Part shown: positions 7,841 through 17,074 of the stretch, one piece after another | How the letters are laid out: every line of letters starts with the position of its first letter | Numbering within the stretch: the first letter of the stretch is position 1 | Assembly: GCA_038117225.1 (NCBI GenBank) | Contig: JAYOFM010000011.1 | Coordinates: 1 to 43,228, forward strand | Direction of reading: 5' to 3' | Source: JAYOFM01 sp038117225 | Lineage (GTDB): Bacteria > Pseudomonadota > Alphaproteobacteria > Rhodospirillales > Casp-alpha2 | Length of the DNA stretch: 43,228 bases | Position numbers and translations under genes: made by a program | The notes under the pieces: generated by a model | Told to the model about the DNA's origin: nothing | Database searches by the model: none | The model's input: only the letters and a program-made list of their open reading frames with translations

Positions 7841-7993
7841 TGTGCTCTTCCTGTCGTCCGATTTGCGGCTATGAACCGAGTCTTAGTATGACATACGGCG
7901 ACACGGTGTCGAAAGTTCGGCGAACGTGGGGCACGGCCTTGACCGGCGTCCGCCACGTCTCGACACTCGACGGGATCGAATAAGGCGGCGACC

Positions 7994-8632
7994 ATGACTC
8001 ACCCAGAAATATTCCTCGTCCGCCACGGCGAAACCACGTGGAACCGCATCGGCCGTCATCAGGGCCAGTTCCAGCCGCCGGGCCAGGGCAATTCGGTTCT
8101 GACCCTCAACGGCACCCGGCAAGCGCGCGGCGTTGGGCGGCGGCTGGCACGCGAGATCACCGACTGGAACAATATCACCATCGCCTGCAGCACTTTGTTC
8201 CGCTGCCAGCAAACCGCCGTGATCATCTGCGATGAAGTCGGCGTCGACGTGGAGCGCATCGTCTATGACAACCGTCTCATGGAGCGTTGCTACGGACACT
8301 GGGAAGGGCTGACCGACGCCGAGATCATCGCCCGCTATCCAGATGAGTGCGCGGCCCGCGAAGCCGACAAGTGGAACCATGTCATTCCCGGCGGCGGCGA
8401 AAACTACCCCGCCACGGGCGCGCGCCTTGCCGCGTGGCTGGCCGAACAGGCGCCGGATCGGCCGGTTCTTGTGGTAACCCATGGCGAAGCCGGCCGCGCC
8501 TTGCGTTGGCAATGCCTGGGCCTGTCGCCCGCGGACGTGCTCACCCTGGCGGAACCACAGACCGCGGCCTTCCACCTGGTGAACGGCCAGTCCCGCCTGC
8601 TCGAGGGCGATTTTCCGACTGGCGAAAACTGA
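7994..8632 (+). CDS. histidine phosphatase family protein (phosphoglycerate mutase-like)
   Basis: The 212-residue product has the RHG signature at residues 10-12 in 'FLVRHGETTWNR', where H11 is the phospho-accepting histidine. It also has 'STLFRCQQTAVII', the catalytic glutamate in 'LMERCYGHWEGLT', and the second histidine in 'VVTHGEAGRALRW'. This is the branch-1 histidine phosphatase layout; such proteins are phosphatases or mutases acting on small phosphorylated metabolites. The exact substrate is unknown. An insertion, 'HQGQFQPPGQGNSV', follows the RHG motif where 'Q.D.PL' is usual in GpmB/CobC. It stands alone, converging on the tRNA gene 6 bases downstream. Confidence 0.85.
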   Translation: MTHPEIFLVRHGETTWNRIGRHQGQFQPPGQGNSVLTLNGTRQARGVGRRLAREITDWNNITIACSTLFRCQQTAVIICDEVGVDVERIVYDNRLMERCYGHWEGLTDAEIIARYPDECAAREADKWNHVIPGGGENYPATGARLAAWLAEQAPDRPVLVVTHGEAGRALRWQCLGLSPADVLTLAEPQTAAFHLVNGQSRLLEGDFPTGEN

Positions 8633-8638
8633 AGGAAA

Positions 8639-8713
8639 TGGTGGGCGCGGTAGGGATTGAACCTACGACCCCTGCCGTGTGAAGGCAGTGCTCTCCCGCT
8701 GAGCTACGCGCCC
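8639..8713 (-). tRNA. tRNA-Val (anticodon CAC)
   Basis: Read on the minus strand, the sequence folds into a standard cloverleaf: a 7-bp acceptor stem GGGCGCG/CGCGCCC, D-arm GCTC...GAGC, anticodon stem CTGCC/GGCAG with loop TTCACAC giving anticodon CAC, a 5-base variable loop and T-arm GTAGG-TTCAATC-CCTAC. The discriminator is A (8642) and CCA is encoded (8641-8639). Length is 72 bases plus CCA. It reads GTG valine codons. Confidence 0.97.
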
Positions 8714-8780
8714 CTTGTGGCCATCGGTGCGTGCCCGCCGGCCGGGAAGGGCGCCATTTAAGGGTCGCACCCTGGCACTG

Positions 8781-9458
8781 TCAAGAAAGCCCGGCCAGCG
8801 CGGCCTCCAGCTCATCGTAACTGGCGATGATGACGTCGGCGCCGAGGTCGGCGACCGGTCCCTTGGGGTAGCCGAAGGAGACGGCAACGGCGGGAATTCC
8901 TGCCGCCTTGGCGCATCCGATGTCGGCCGGGCTGTCGCCGATCAGCACCGCTTCGCCCGGCCCGATGGCGAGCCCATCAAGCACCGCCATGACATGACGA
9001 GGGTCCGGTTTGCGCACGCCGGGGACCGCATCGCCGCCAACCACCGATGTGAAAAAGCGAAGCAGGTCGAGGTCCGTCAGCAGCGCTTCCGTCGCCACTT
9101 GCGGCTTGTTGGTGCAGAGTCCGAGCGGCAAGCCGGCGGCGTGCAGCCGCGCCAAGGCGTCCATGGCGCCGGGGTAGGGCCGCGTCAATTGGCTAGCGTT
9201 CCGTTCGTAATCGGCGGTGAAGCGGTCGATGAACGCAGCCAGTTCAGCCGCCGGCGGCACGCCGCCGGTCGCGGCAAATGCCCGCTCGACGAGTTTGGGC
9301 ACGCCGTCGCCGACCATGGTCTTGACCGCCGCCAGGCTGACCGCCGGCCGGCCGGCATGGTCCAGCAAGCGGTTCAACGCCGCCCGCAGGTCCGGCGCGC
9401 TGTCGACCAGGGTGCCGTCCAGATCGAAGACGATACCGAGAAATCGGTGCTTGGCCAT
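8781..9458 (-). CDS. gph: phosphoglycolate phosphatase (HAD family)
   Basis: The 225-residue product is a HAD hydrolase with a helical cap. 'VFDLDGTLVDSAPDL' supplies the nucleophile D12 and acid D14, 'LCTNKP' is motif II, the Lys in 'VRKPDPRH' is motif III, and 'LIGDSPADIGCAKAAG' is motif IV. The closest type is Gph, which removes 2-phosphoglycolate formed during DNA repair or photorespiration-like reactions. The start may be ATG 9458 or an in-frame ATG at 9467; the first fits the family length better. It is transcribed away from glmU, with about 115 bases of shared upstream DNA. Confidence 0.88.
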   Translation of the reverse strand: MAKHRFLGIVFDLDGTLVDSAPDLRAALNRLLDHAGRPAVSLAAVKTMVGDGVPKLVERAFAATGGVPPAAELAAFIDRFTADYERNASQLTRPYPGAMDALARLHAAGLPLGLCTNKPQVATEALLTDLDLLRFFTSVVGGDAVPGVRKPDPRHVMAVLDGLAIGPGEAVLIGDSPADIGCAKAAGIPAVAVSFGYPKGPVADLGADVIIASYDELEAALAGLS

Positions 9459-9575
9459 TGATCCCATTGCAAGATTCCGAAACAAACTTTGACTTGGCGC
9501 TTCCCGGGCCGTATGGCAAGAAGCACGCGATGAGGACAATTCGTTGACCCGCACCCCTAAACCCGCCGGCGCCGC

Positions 9576-10976
9576 ATGACCAGCAAAAATACCGCCGCCA
9601 TCGTGTTGGCCGCCGGTCTCGGCACGCGCATGAAGTCCGATCGGCCGAAGGTGCTGCATCCGCTGGCCGGCCGGCCGATGCTGGCGCATATCCTGGAAAC
9701 GGTGGACAAGGCCGGAATCGGCACGGTGGTCGTGGTCATCGGTGACGGCATGGACGCGGTCGCCGAGGTCGCCCATCCGCACGCCACGGTAATCCAGCAC
9801 GAACGCCTCGGCACCGCGCACGCCGCCCTGCAGGCGAGGGCCGCACTGAATAATTTCGCCGGCGACATCGTCATTCTAAATGGTGACAATCCGCTGATTC
9901 CGACATCTGATCTCACGGCGTTGATCGCCGCCCGGCGCGCCGACACCGACCCGGCAATCGTGGTGCTCGGTTTTCGTCCTATCGATCCCGCTCCCTATGG
10001 CCGCCTAGTCATCGGCACGGACGGTGCGCTGGAACGGATCGTCGAGGCCAAGGACGCGACCCCCGAACAGCTGTCCATCGATCTGTGCTCGTCGGGCATG
10101 ATGGCGGTCGATGGCGGCAAACTGTTCGATCTGCTGAGCCGTGTCGGCAACGACAACGCCAACGGCGAATTCTATCTGCCCGACATCATCGGCCTGGCGC
10201 GCGCCGATGGCGGCGCCTGCGCCGTCGTCGAAGGCGACGCGGAACGCCTGATCGGCATCAACTCGCGGGCCGAACTGGCTGTCGCCGAGGCGATCCTGCA
10301 AACCCGCTTGCGCATCGCCGCCATGACCGCCGGCGCCACGCTGATCGCGCCCGAGACCGTGCATTTCGCGCACGACACGGTACTGGGGCGCGACGTCACG
10401 GTCGGCCCCTACGTGGTGTTCGGCCCCGGCGTCGTGGTCGAGGACGGAGTCGATATCCGGCCGTTCAGCCATCTCGAGGGCGCCCGCGTGGGAACTGGCT
10501 CCCGCGTCGGTCCCTACGCCCGGCTGCGCCCGGGCGCCGATCTTGCCGCCGGCGTGCACATCGGCAATTTCGTCGAGGTCAAGAACGCGACGCTCGAGGC
10601 CGGCGCCAAGGCCAACCATCTGAGTTATATCGGCGATGCCCGGATCGGCGCCGGCGCCAACGTGGGCGCAGGCACGATCACGTGTAATTACGATGGCTTC
10701 TTCAAGTCGCACACGGACATCGGCGCCGGCGCCTTCATTGGTTCCAATTCCGCGTTGGTGGCACCGGTCAAGATCGGCGACGGCGCCATCGTCGGCGCCG
10801 GCAGCGTGGTCAGCCGCGACGTTGCCGCCGACGCGCTCGCCGTCACCCGCGCCGAGCAGCGCCAGATCGACGGCTGGGCGAAACGTCATAATGCCCAGAA
10901 GAGCGCGCAAAAGGCGGCCACAAAAAAGGCACAAACAGACGCCACACCGAAGATCGACAAGAAGGATACGCCCTGA
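9576..10976 (+). CDS. glmU: bifunctional UDP-N-acetylglucosamine pyrophosphorylase / GlcN-1-P acetyltransferase
   Basis: The 466-residue product has the GlmU layout. Residues 1-230 are the uridylyltransferase, with 'IVLAAGLGTRMKSDRPKVLH' near the N-terminus. Residues about 255-450 are a left-handed beta-helix acetyltransferase made of hexapeptide repeats, with 'NFVEVKNATLEAGAKANHLS' and 'AGTITCNYDGFFK' as family hallmarks. It acetylates GlcN-1-P and then makes UDP-GlcNAc for peptidoglycan, LPS and other glycans. The lysine-rich C-terminal tail (about 435-466) is normal. The stop (TGA, 10974-10976) is one base from the glmS start, so the two are an operon. The product is also the expected donor for the GT41 enzymes encoded from 14684 on. 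Confidence 0.97.
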   Translation: MTSKNTAAIVLAAGLGTRMKSDRPKVLHPLAGRPMLAHILETVDKAGIGTVVVVIGDGMDAVAEVAHPHATVIQHERLGTAHAALQARAALNNFAGDIVILNGDNPLIPTSDLTALIAARRADTDPAIVVLGFRPIDPAPYGRLVIGTDGALERIVEAKDATPEQLSIDLCSSGMMAVDGGKLFDLLSRVGNDNANGEFYLPDIIGLARADGGACAVVEGDAERLIGINSRAELAVAEAILQTRLRIAAMTAGATLIAPETVHFAHDTVLGRDVTVGPYVVFGPGVVVEDGVDIRPFSHLEGARVGTGSRVGPYARLRPGADLAAGVHIGNFVEVKNATLEAGAKANHLSYIGDARIGAGANVGAGTITCNYDGFFKSHTDIGAGAFIGSNSALVAPVKIGDGAIVGAGSVVSRDVAADALAVTRAEQRQIDGWAKRHNAQKSAQKAATKKAQTDATPKIDKKDTP

Positions 10977-10977
10977 C

Positions 10978-12801
10978 ATGTGCGGCATCATCGGCATCAT
11001 CGGTCGCGAGGACGCGGCGCCCCTGCTTCTCGAAGGCCTGCGGCGGCTGGAATACCGGGGTTATGATTCAGCCGGTATCGCGACCCTGGTTAACGGCCAC
11101 ATCGACCGCCGTCGGGCGGAGGGCAAGCTGAACAATCTGGCGGCGCGCCTGAAAGAGCAACCGCTGGCCGGCACATCCGGCATCGGCCACACCCGCTGGG
11201 CGACCCATGGGGTTCCCAACGAAATCAACGCCCACCCGCATGCCACCGACCGGGTCGCGTTGGTGCACAACGGTATTATCGAGAATTTTCAGGAACTGCG
11301 CGCCGAGCTGGAAGAGGACGGCCGTGAACTGGCGTCGGAGACCGACACCGAGGTCATTGCCCACATGATCACGCACAATCTGGAAGCCGGCATGGCGCCG
11401 GCGCAGGCGACGCATGAAACCTTGAAACGGTTGGAGGGCGCCTTCGCGCTCGGCATTGTCTTCGCCGGCCATCATGGCCTAATGATCGGCGCGCGCCTCG
11501 GCAGCCCGCTCGCTGTCGGCTTCGGCGAGGGCGAGATGTTTCTCGGTTCCGATGCGCTGGCCCTGGCACCGCTGACCAAGCAGATCATGTACCTTGAAGA
11601 CGGCGACTGGGCGGTCATCAACGACAATGGCGCCACCGTCTATGACCTGGCCGGCGACGAGGTGACCCGCCAGGTGCGCCTGACCGAACACTCGGGCGCC
11701 GCCATCGGCAAGGCCGGTTATCGGCATTTCATGCTCAAGGAAATCTATGAGCAGCCGCAGGTCATCGGCGACACCCTGCACAACTACGTCAGTCAGGCCG
11801 ACCGCAAACTGACCCTGCCCGACCTCGCCATTGATCTCGCCGCCGTGTCCAAGGTGACGCTGATCGCCTGCGGCACCTCCTATTACGCCTGCATGACCGC
11901 GAAATACTGGTTGGAGCAGCTGGCCCGGGTGCCGGTCGAGGTCGATATCGCTTCCGAATTCCGCTATCGCGCCGCCGCCATGCCGGACGACGGTCTCGCG
12001 GTGTTCCTCTCGCAATCCGGCGAAACCATCGACACCCTGGCCGCCCTGCGGTATGCGCGCGGCCAGAAACAAGTGATCCTGTCCATCGTCAACGTGCCGG
12101 AAAGCGCCATATCGCGTGAATCCGACGCCGTGCTGCGCACCGTGGCGGGACCCGAAATCGGCGTGGCCTCAACCAAGGCCTTCACCACGCAGCTTACCGT
12201 TCTGGCATCGTTGACCATCGTCATGGCGCGCGCGCGCGGCCAGATTTCCGCGACGGAGGAAGCCCGTCTGGTTGGCGCGTTGACCGAGGTGCCGGCGCGC
12301 GCGGTCGAAATCCTCAATCACGACGAGCATCTGGCGGCTATCGCCCAGGATATCGCCGAGGCGCGCGACGTGCTTTATCTCGGCCGCGGCACCAGCTATC
12401 CAATCGCCCTCGAAGGGGCGCTGAAGCTGAAGGAAATTTCCTACATCCACGCCGAAGGCTATGCGGCTGGCGAAATGAAGCACGGCCCCATCGCGCTGAT
12501 CGACGAACAGGTGCCGGTCATCGTCATCGCGCCGTCGGATGACTTGTTCGATAAGACCGCGTCCAACATCCAGGAAGTTGCCGCGCGCGGCGGCCGTGTC
12601 ATCGCCATCACCGATCAGGCCGGTGCCAAGCGGCTCGACGGTATCGCCGAGGCCATCGTCGCCCTGCCCGCCGTCGATCCCTTCGTCGCGCCCATTCTTT
12701 ATGCCATCCCGGTGCAGTTATTGGCCTATCATGTGGCCGTGCTGAAGGGCACTGATGTCGACCAGCCGCGCAATCTGGCGAAAAGCGTCACCGTGGAGTG
12801 A
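10978..12801 (+). CDS. glmS: glutamine--fructose-6-phosphate aminotransferase (isomerizing)
   Basis: The 607-residue product begins 'MCGIIGIIGREDAAP', exposing the Cys2 nucleophile of the class-II glutaminase domain after Met removal. 'EYRGYDSAGIA' and 'GHTRWATHGVPNEINAHPH' complete that domain. Two SIS sugar-isomerase domains follow ('ACGTSYYACMTAKYW', 'SQSGETIDTLAALRYA', then 'LGRGTSYPIALEGALKLKEI' and 'HGPIALID'). The C-terminus 'DQPRNLAKSVTVE' is the canonical ending. It makes glucosamine-6-phosphate, the first committed step to UDP-GlcNAc. It starts one base after glmU. No glmS ribozyme-like leader is visible, as expected outside Firmicutes. Confidence 0.97.
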   Translation: MCGIIGIIGREDAAPLLLEGLRRLEYRGYDSAGIATLVNGHIDRRRAEGKLNNLAARLKEQPLAGTSGIGHTRWATHGVPNEINAHPHATDRVALVHNGIIENFQELRAELEEDGRELASETDTEVIAHMITHNLEAGMAPAQATHETLKRLEGAFALGIVFAGHHGLMIGARLGSPLAVGFGEGEMFLGSDALALAPLTKQIMYLEDGDWAVINDNGATVYDLAGDEVTRQVRLTEHSGAAIGKAGYRHFMLKEIYEQPQVIGDTLHNYVSQADRKLTLPDLAIDLAAVSKVTLIACGTSYYACMTAKYWLEQLARVPVEVDIASEFRYRAAAMPDDGLAVFLSQSGETIDTLAALRYARGQKQVILSIVNVPESAISRESDAVLRTVAGPEIGVASTKAFTTQLTVLASLTIVMARARGQISATEEARLVGALTEVPARAVEILNHDEHLAAIAQDIAEARDVLYLGRGTSYPIALEGALKLKEISYIHAEGYAAGEMKHGPIALIDEQVPVIVIAPSDDLFDKTASNIQEVAARGGRVIAITDQAGAKRLDGIAEAIVALPAVDPFVAPILYAIPVQLLAYHVAVLKGTDVDQPRNLAKSVTVE

Positions 12802-12802
12802 A

Positions 12803-13195
12803 ATGATGCCGAAGTTTCCCATTTTTTTGATTGGCGTGGTCACGCTCTTGCTCACCGCTGTCGCGACCCCGGTGCTGGCCGATGACAAGGCGCCGGTGAC
12901 CCGGTCGGCCGAGGACTGTGCCAGGGAACACCAAACCTGTCGGGCCGATTGCGAGACCAAGCACGTGGACGACGAGGCCAAGAAGGCCGCCTGCCTGTCG
13001 GTCTGTTCCGCCCGTTACGCCGCCTGCGACGCCAACGCCGCGTATCAGAAAGCGCGGCCGTGGCTGGAGGAAAAGGCCCGCCAGACCAAGAAATTCCTGG
13101 AAGACCTGATGAAGGATCTGCCCGGCACGGGCGAAGGCGGCGCGACCCCGGCACCGGAAACGCCGCCGACGCCGAAGACCCCGAAAAGCATCTGA
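12803..13195 (+). CDS. small secreted protein with six symmetric cysteines
   Basis: The 130-residue product has a clear Sec signal peptide (about residues 1-26: a short basic start, the hydrophobic run 'FLIGVVTLLLTAVATPV', and a probable cut after VLA). The mature part contains exactly six cysteines spaced C-x6-C-x3-C-x13-C-x3-C-x6-C, a mirror-symmetric pattern that would place three disulfides across an antiparallel helical hairpin. An amphipathic lysine-rich helix ('WLEEKARQTKKFLEDLMKDL') and a proline/threonine-rich tail follow. I do not recognise a family. It starts just after glmS and ends shortly before the MmgE/PrpD gene in the same direction; the ribosome site is GTGGAG overlapping the glmS stop. 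A periplasmic structural or cell-envelope role is only inference. Confidence 0.75.
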   Translation: MMPKFPIFLIGVVTLLLTAVATPVLADDKAPVTRSAEDCAREHQTCRADCETKHVDDEAKKAACLSVCSARYAACDANAAYQKARPWLEEKARQTKKFLEDLMKDLPGTGEGGATPAPETPPTPKTPKSI

Positions 13196-13207
13196 GAGGG
13201 CGCCGCC

Positions 13208-14572
13208 ATTCCGGATCCACGATCACTCGTCCAACGCCTCGCCGATGGCGCGACCGGGATCAACCTCGCCGACATCCCACCGCCGGCCCTGGCGGCCGCC
13301 AAGCGCAGCGTGATCGACGTCAGCGGCGTCATGCTGGCCGGCGCCGTCACCCCGTCGGCCAGGATCATTCAGGGATTGGCACGGGAAACTTATGGCGGCG
13401 GCGCCTGCACCGTCATCGGGACGAATGATCGGTTGACGGCGCCGGGAGCCGCCTTGGCCAATGGCGCCTCGGCGCATGCCCTGGATTTCGATGACAACAG
13501 CTATGCCGGCGTGGTTCATGGCTCGGCGGTGGTGTTTCCGGCCGTCCTGGCGGTGGCGCAGCGGATTGAAGCTTCCGGTGCCGAGTTACTACAAGGATTT
13601 GTCGCCGGTCTGGAGGTCGAATTCGCTCTCGGCCTGGCGCTGACCGAGGCTTTCTATGACCGGGGTTGGTGGACCACCTCGGCGCTCGGTGCCATGGGCG
13701 CCGCCGCCGGCGTGGCGCGGGTCACCGATCTTGATGCCGAGGCGACGGCGCGCGCCATTGCCATGGCCGCAGTGGGCGCCGGAGGTATTCGCGCCTCGCG
13801 GGGCACCCACGCCAAACACTATTACTGCGGCCGCGCGGCGGAAGCCGGCGTCATGGCGGCGTCCCTCGCGGCGCGCGGGTCAACGGCGCCGCTAGACGTG
13901 TTCGAGGACCGTAACGGATTCCTACGCGTGCTCAACGACGCCATCGTCGACGAAGCTCCCATTGACCGCATCGGCCAGCGTTTCGGCCTGCTCGATCCCG
14001 GCGTCGACATCAAACGCTATCCCACCTGCTACGCCAGTCACGCGGCCGCCGATGCAACCCTCGACATTATGGCCGGGCAGCACCTGACAGCCGCCGATAT
14101 CCGAAGCATCGTCTGTTCGGTGCCGCCGCTGGTGGCGTCCAATCTGACCTACCCGCGTCCGACGACCAGCGTCGAGGCCCAGTTCAGCCTGGAATTCACC
14201 GTCGCCGCCGTCATGGTGTTCCGCGAGATCACGCTGGATCATTTGCGGGCGGAGGTGCTGGCCGCCGCCGACATTCAGGCGGCGATTGGCAAAGTCGAGA
14301 TGCGGATCATCGACCAGCCGCCCATCGCGGCGCCGGGTGACGGCGTATGCCCGGAATGGGCGCACGTATCCCTAACGACCAATACGGGCGAGACGCTCGA
14401 TTCATTTTTCGGGGCACCCATCGGCTCGGCTCTGCGGCCGATGCCGGATACCGCGCTGGAGTCCAAGTTCATGGCCTGCGCGAAGCAAGCCGACCCGCCG
14501 TGCGACGCGCAAGCGCTCCTAGAACGGTTGCGCGACATGGATCATGAAACGGACTGTCGATCCTTGTTCTAA
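13208..14572 (+). CDS. MmgE/PrpD-family protein, probable ATT start
   Basis: The product resembles the MmgE/PrpD family (2-methylcitrate dehydratase, cis-aconitate decarboxylase and relatives): 'GASAHALDFDDNSYAGVVHGSAVVFPAVLA', split here as 'GASAHALDFDDNSYAG' and 'VVHGSAVVFPAVLA', then 'RGTHAKHYYCGRAAEAGVMA' and 'KRYPTCYASHAAADATLDI'. The frame codes for family-like sequence upstream of the first GTG (13310), including 'SLVQRLADGATGINLADIPP'. No ATG, GTG or TTG occurs between the in-frame TGA of the previous gene (13193-13195) and 13310. The ATT at 13208 lies 7 bases after GAGAGGG and gives a 454-residue protein, the normal length. So either ATT is used, the upstream TGA is read through, or the assembly has ATT for ATG. 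Substrate unknown. Confidence 0.8.
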   Translation: MPDPRSLVQRLADGATGINLADIPPPALAAAKRSVIDVSGVMLAGAVTPSARIIQGLARETYGGGACTVIGTNDRLTAPGAALANGASAHALDFDDNSYAGVVHGSAVVFPAVLAVAQRIEASGAELLQGFVAGLEVEFALGLALTEAFYDRGWWTTSALGAMGAAAGVARVTDLDAEATARAIAMAAVGAGGIRASRGTHAKHYYCGRAAEAGVMAASLAARGSTAPLDVFEDRNGFLRVLNDAIVDEAPIDRIGQRFGLLDPGVDIKRYPTCYASHAAADATLDIMAGQHLTAADIRSIVCSVPPLVASNLTYPRPTTSVEAQFSLEFTVAAVMVFREITLDHLRAEVLAAADIQAAIGKVEMRIIDQPPIAAPGDGVCPEWAHVSLTTNTGETLDSFFGAPIGSALRPMPDTALESKFMACAKQADPPCDAQALLERLRDMDHETDCRSLF

Positions 14573-14683
14573 TTGCACGAACACGTGGCGACCACGCTGA
14601 CGGCAGTTGCCGAGGCCAGGTTGTTGATCTAGACAGGGCCCGCATTTCGTCAGCGCGGCGTCACTAAGGCAGATCCCAATCGG

Positions 14684-17041
14684 ATGAATGGTGCATCGAT
14701 GGACGGGGGACGGGAATCCGCGGGCAACCCGATTTCCGATCGGCTGAGCGAGGGAAGAGCCCTGCATCTCCAGGGCCGCCTGGGCGAGGCCGGCGCCATT
14801 TATGCCGAGGTCCTGACCGCCGCGCCGGACCATCCCGAAGCGCTCCACCTTTCGGGCGTGCTGGCTCTCCATTCGGGAAAGCCTGAACAGGCCGTGACGC
14901 TGATCGACCGCGCCATCGCCGCCGATCCGTCTCAGGTGAACTATCACAACAATCTTGGCAACGCCCTTCTGGCGCTATCCCGCTATGAGGAAGCGGCCTC
15001 GGCTTACCAACGGGCGACCGACCTCGACCCTTCGTCGGCCGATAGTCAGTACAATCTCGCCAACGCGCTGTTACGGTTGAACCGACACCGGGAAGCCATC
15101 GCTGCGTTTCGCCGCAGTATCGAACTCGACCCCTCGGCGACGGATGCTCACTACAACCTGGGCATGGCTCTGCTCTCGAACCAGGACGCGGGCGGAGCGG
15201 CACTTCATCTGGAGCGCGCGGTCGAATTGGACCCCACGGTTGTCTATGCGCATGTCAATCTGGCAACGGCGCTAACGGCACTGGGGCGCGATGACGATGC
15301 CTTGGCGTGCCTCGACCGGGCGATCAGGTCGTGTCCGGACAACGCCGTGACCTGGACAGCGATCGGTCGATATCATCTTGACCAGGGACGGCCGCAGGAC
15401 GCGCTGGGATACTTCACCAAGTCGGCGACGTTGGAGCCGGGTTCGGTCATGGCGCAGGCCAATCTTGCACTGGCGCACGAAATGGGGGGCAGCCTGGCGG
15501 GCGCTGTTCGCCATCTGGAACAGGCCATTGGCATCGACCCCAGTTTCGCCGACGGCTACGCTTGGCTGGGCGAGATTGAAAGCCGGCGCGGAAATCTCGA
15601 GGCGGCGGTGCGAGCCTTCGAGCGGGCCAGTACTCTCGATCCGAACAATCTTTTCTCGAAATGGGGTGCCTTGCTGCTGCTGCCGCCCCTGTATGACAAC
15701 GAGGACGAGGTCGATTCTTGGCGACAGCATTGGGCCGAAGGACTGACCCGCTTCGATGCCGAGCTTTCTCTGGACTCGCCGGAGAATATCGCCCGCGCGC
15801 TCGACGTCATCAGTCAGCGGGGCAACTTCTATCTACCCTACCAGGGCCGCGACGACCGGAACCTTCAGACCCAGTTCGGCGCCATGGTCCGGCGCATCGC
15901 CGCGAGCGCCTATCCCCAACACACGGCGGCCCGCACCAAGCGGTATATCGCTCCCAGTGACCGCATTCGGGTCGGCTTTTATTCGGCCCACCTGCATTTC
16001 CATACCGTTTACAAACTGTTTGGCCGATGGATCACGGAGTTGGACCGGCGACGCTTCGAGACGGTTGTGTTCTACAGCGGTAAGAAATTGGATGCCGCCA
16101 CCGCCGAGCTTGCCGAATGCGCGGGTTCCTACTTCCGGGATTTCCAGTGTCTCGACGATATTGTCGAATCCATCGCGGCGGCGGACCTCGATGCTCTCAT
16201 CTTCACCGATATCGGCATGGATCACGCCACCAAGGTGGTGGCGGCGCTGCGCTTAGCGCCGGTGCAGTGCGTGACCTGGGGCCATCCGATGACCACGGGC
16301 CTGCCGACCATCGACTATTTCCTGACAAGCGACCTGATGGAAGTGCCGGACGGCGCCTCGCATTACAGTGAACATCTGGTGCGTCTGCCCAATCTTTCGG
16401 TCAGTTTCCGGCCGCCGGAAATTGCCGAACCGCCCCCCGCCGCCGAGATCAGGGATGGGCCTGTGTATCTCTGCGTGCAGAGCCTCTATAAGCTTCTGCC
16501 GCGCTCGGATGCCCTGTTTGCGCAGATCGCCAGTGCGGTGGAAGGCAGCCAGATCTGGTTCATCGAACACAATTCCGCGCAGGTGACGGAAAAGTTCAGG
16601 AATCGCCTTGCAAGGTGTTTTGCCACCCATGGGGTCGCGGCGGAAGGGCGCTTGGTTATGCAGCCGCAAACGGATATTCAGGGGTTCTTCCGGCTTATTC
16701 GGCGCGCCGATGTGATCCTGGACTCGCCAATCTGGTCGGGCGGCAATTCCACCCTGGAAGCGATCGCCTGCGCGAAACCCGTCGTCACGGTTCCTGGCCA
16801 CCTAATGCGCGGCTGTCACACCATGGGAATACTGCGGCGGCTTGGGGTGACGGAAACGATCGCCGGCGACGACGCCGAGTATGTCGCCCTTGCTACGCGC
16901 CTCGGCCACGACGCGGCCTGGCGCGAGGAAATTTCCCAAAGGATGGCTGGCGCTCTGCCACGTGTCTACCATGATGACGTCGCGATCCGCGGCCTGGAAG
17001 ATTTTCTCGAGACGGCGCTGAAACGGACTCCGGAACATTGA
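14684..17041 (+). CDS. TPR-containing GT41 glycosyltransferase (O-GlcNAc transferase-like), copy 1
   Basis: The 785-residue product has about ten TPRs (residues about 20-330; units such as 'AHVNLATALTALGRDDDALA' recur every 34 residues), a linker, and a C-terminal catalytic region like human OGT and plant SPINDLY (PF13844). H440 in 'YSAHLHFHTVYKLFGRWI' aligns with the catalytic-loop histidine of OGT, K603 in 'VQSLYKLLP' with the UDP-binding lysine, and 'WGHPMTTGLPTIDYFLTSDL' with the central GT41 motif. 'WSGGNSTLEAIACAKPVVTV' binds the nucleotide sugar. Such enzymes glycosylate Ser/Thr of cytoplasmic proteins such as flagellins or adhesins; the target here is unknown. It converges on a TPR-oxygenase gene 33 bases away and is one of two GT41 genes in the region. 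Confidence 0.88.
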   Translation: MNGASMDGGRESAGNPISDRLSEGRALHLQGRLGEAGAIYAEVLTAAPDHPEALHLSGVLALHSGKPEQAVTLIDRAIAADPSQVNYHNNLGNALLALSRYEEAASAYQRATDLDPSSADSQYNLANALLRLNRHREAIAAFRRSIELDPSATDAHYNLGMALLSNQDAGGAALHLERAVELDPTVVYAHVNLATALTALGRDDDALACLDRAIRSCPDNAVTWTAIGRYHLDQGRPQDALGYFTKSATLEPGSVMAQANLALAHEMGGSLAGAVRHLEQAIGIDPSFADGYAWLGEIESRRGNLEAAVRAFERASTLDPNNLFSKWGALLLLPPLYDNEDEVDSWRQHWAEGLTRFDAELSLDSPENIARALDVISQRGNFYLPYQGRDDRNLQTQFGAMVRRIAASAYPQHTAARTKRYIAPSDRIRVGFYSAHLHFHTVYKLFGRWITELDRRRFETVVFYSGKKLDAATAELAECAGSYFRDFQCLDDIVESIAAADLDALIFTDIGMDHATKVVAALRLAPVQCVTWGHPMTTGLPTIDYFLTSDLMEVPDGASHYSEHLVRLPNLSVSFRPPEIAEPPPAAEIRDGPVYLCVQSLYKLLPRSDALFAQIASAVEGSQIWFIEHNSAQVTEKFRNRLARCFATHGVAAEGRLVMQPQTDIQGFFRLIRRADVILDSPIWSGGNSTLEAIACAKPVVTVPGHLMRGCHTMGILRRLGVTETIAGDDAEYVALATRLGHDAAWREEISQRMAGALPRVYHDDVAIRGLEDFLETALKRTPEH

Positions 17042-17074
17042 CACCCAGCCGATCATGCAAGGATGCGATTCAGC

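Noticed and set aside
10636..10977. Long upstream extension of glmS
   Set aside because: It overlaps glmU, and GlmS must begin with Met-Cys for activity; ATG 10978 fits.
13310..13312. GTG as start of the MmgE/PrpD gene
   Set aside because: It would cut off about 34 family-like residues and has no ribosome site; kept only as an alternative.
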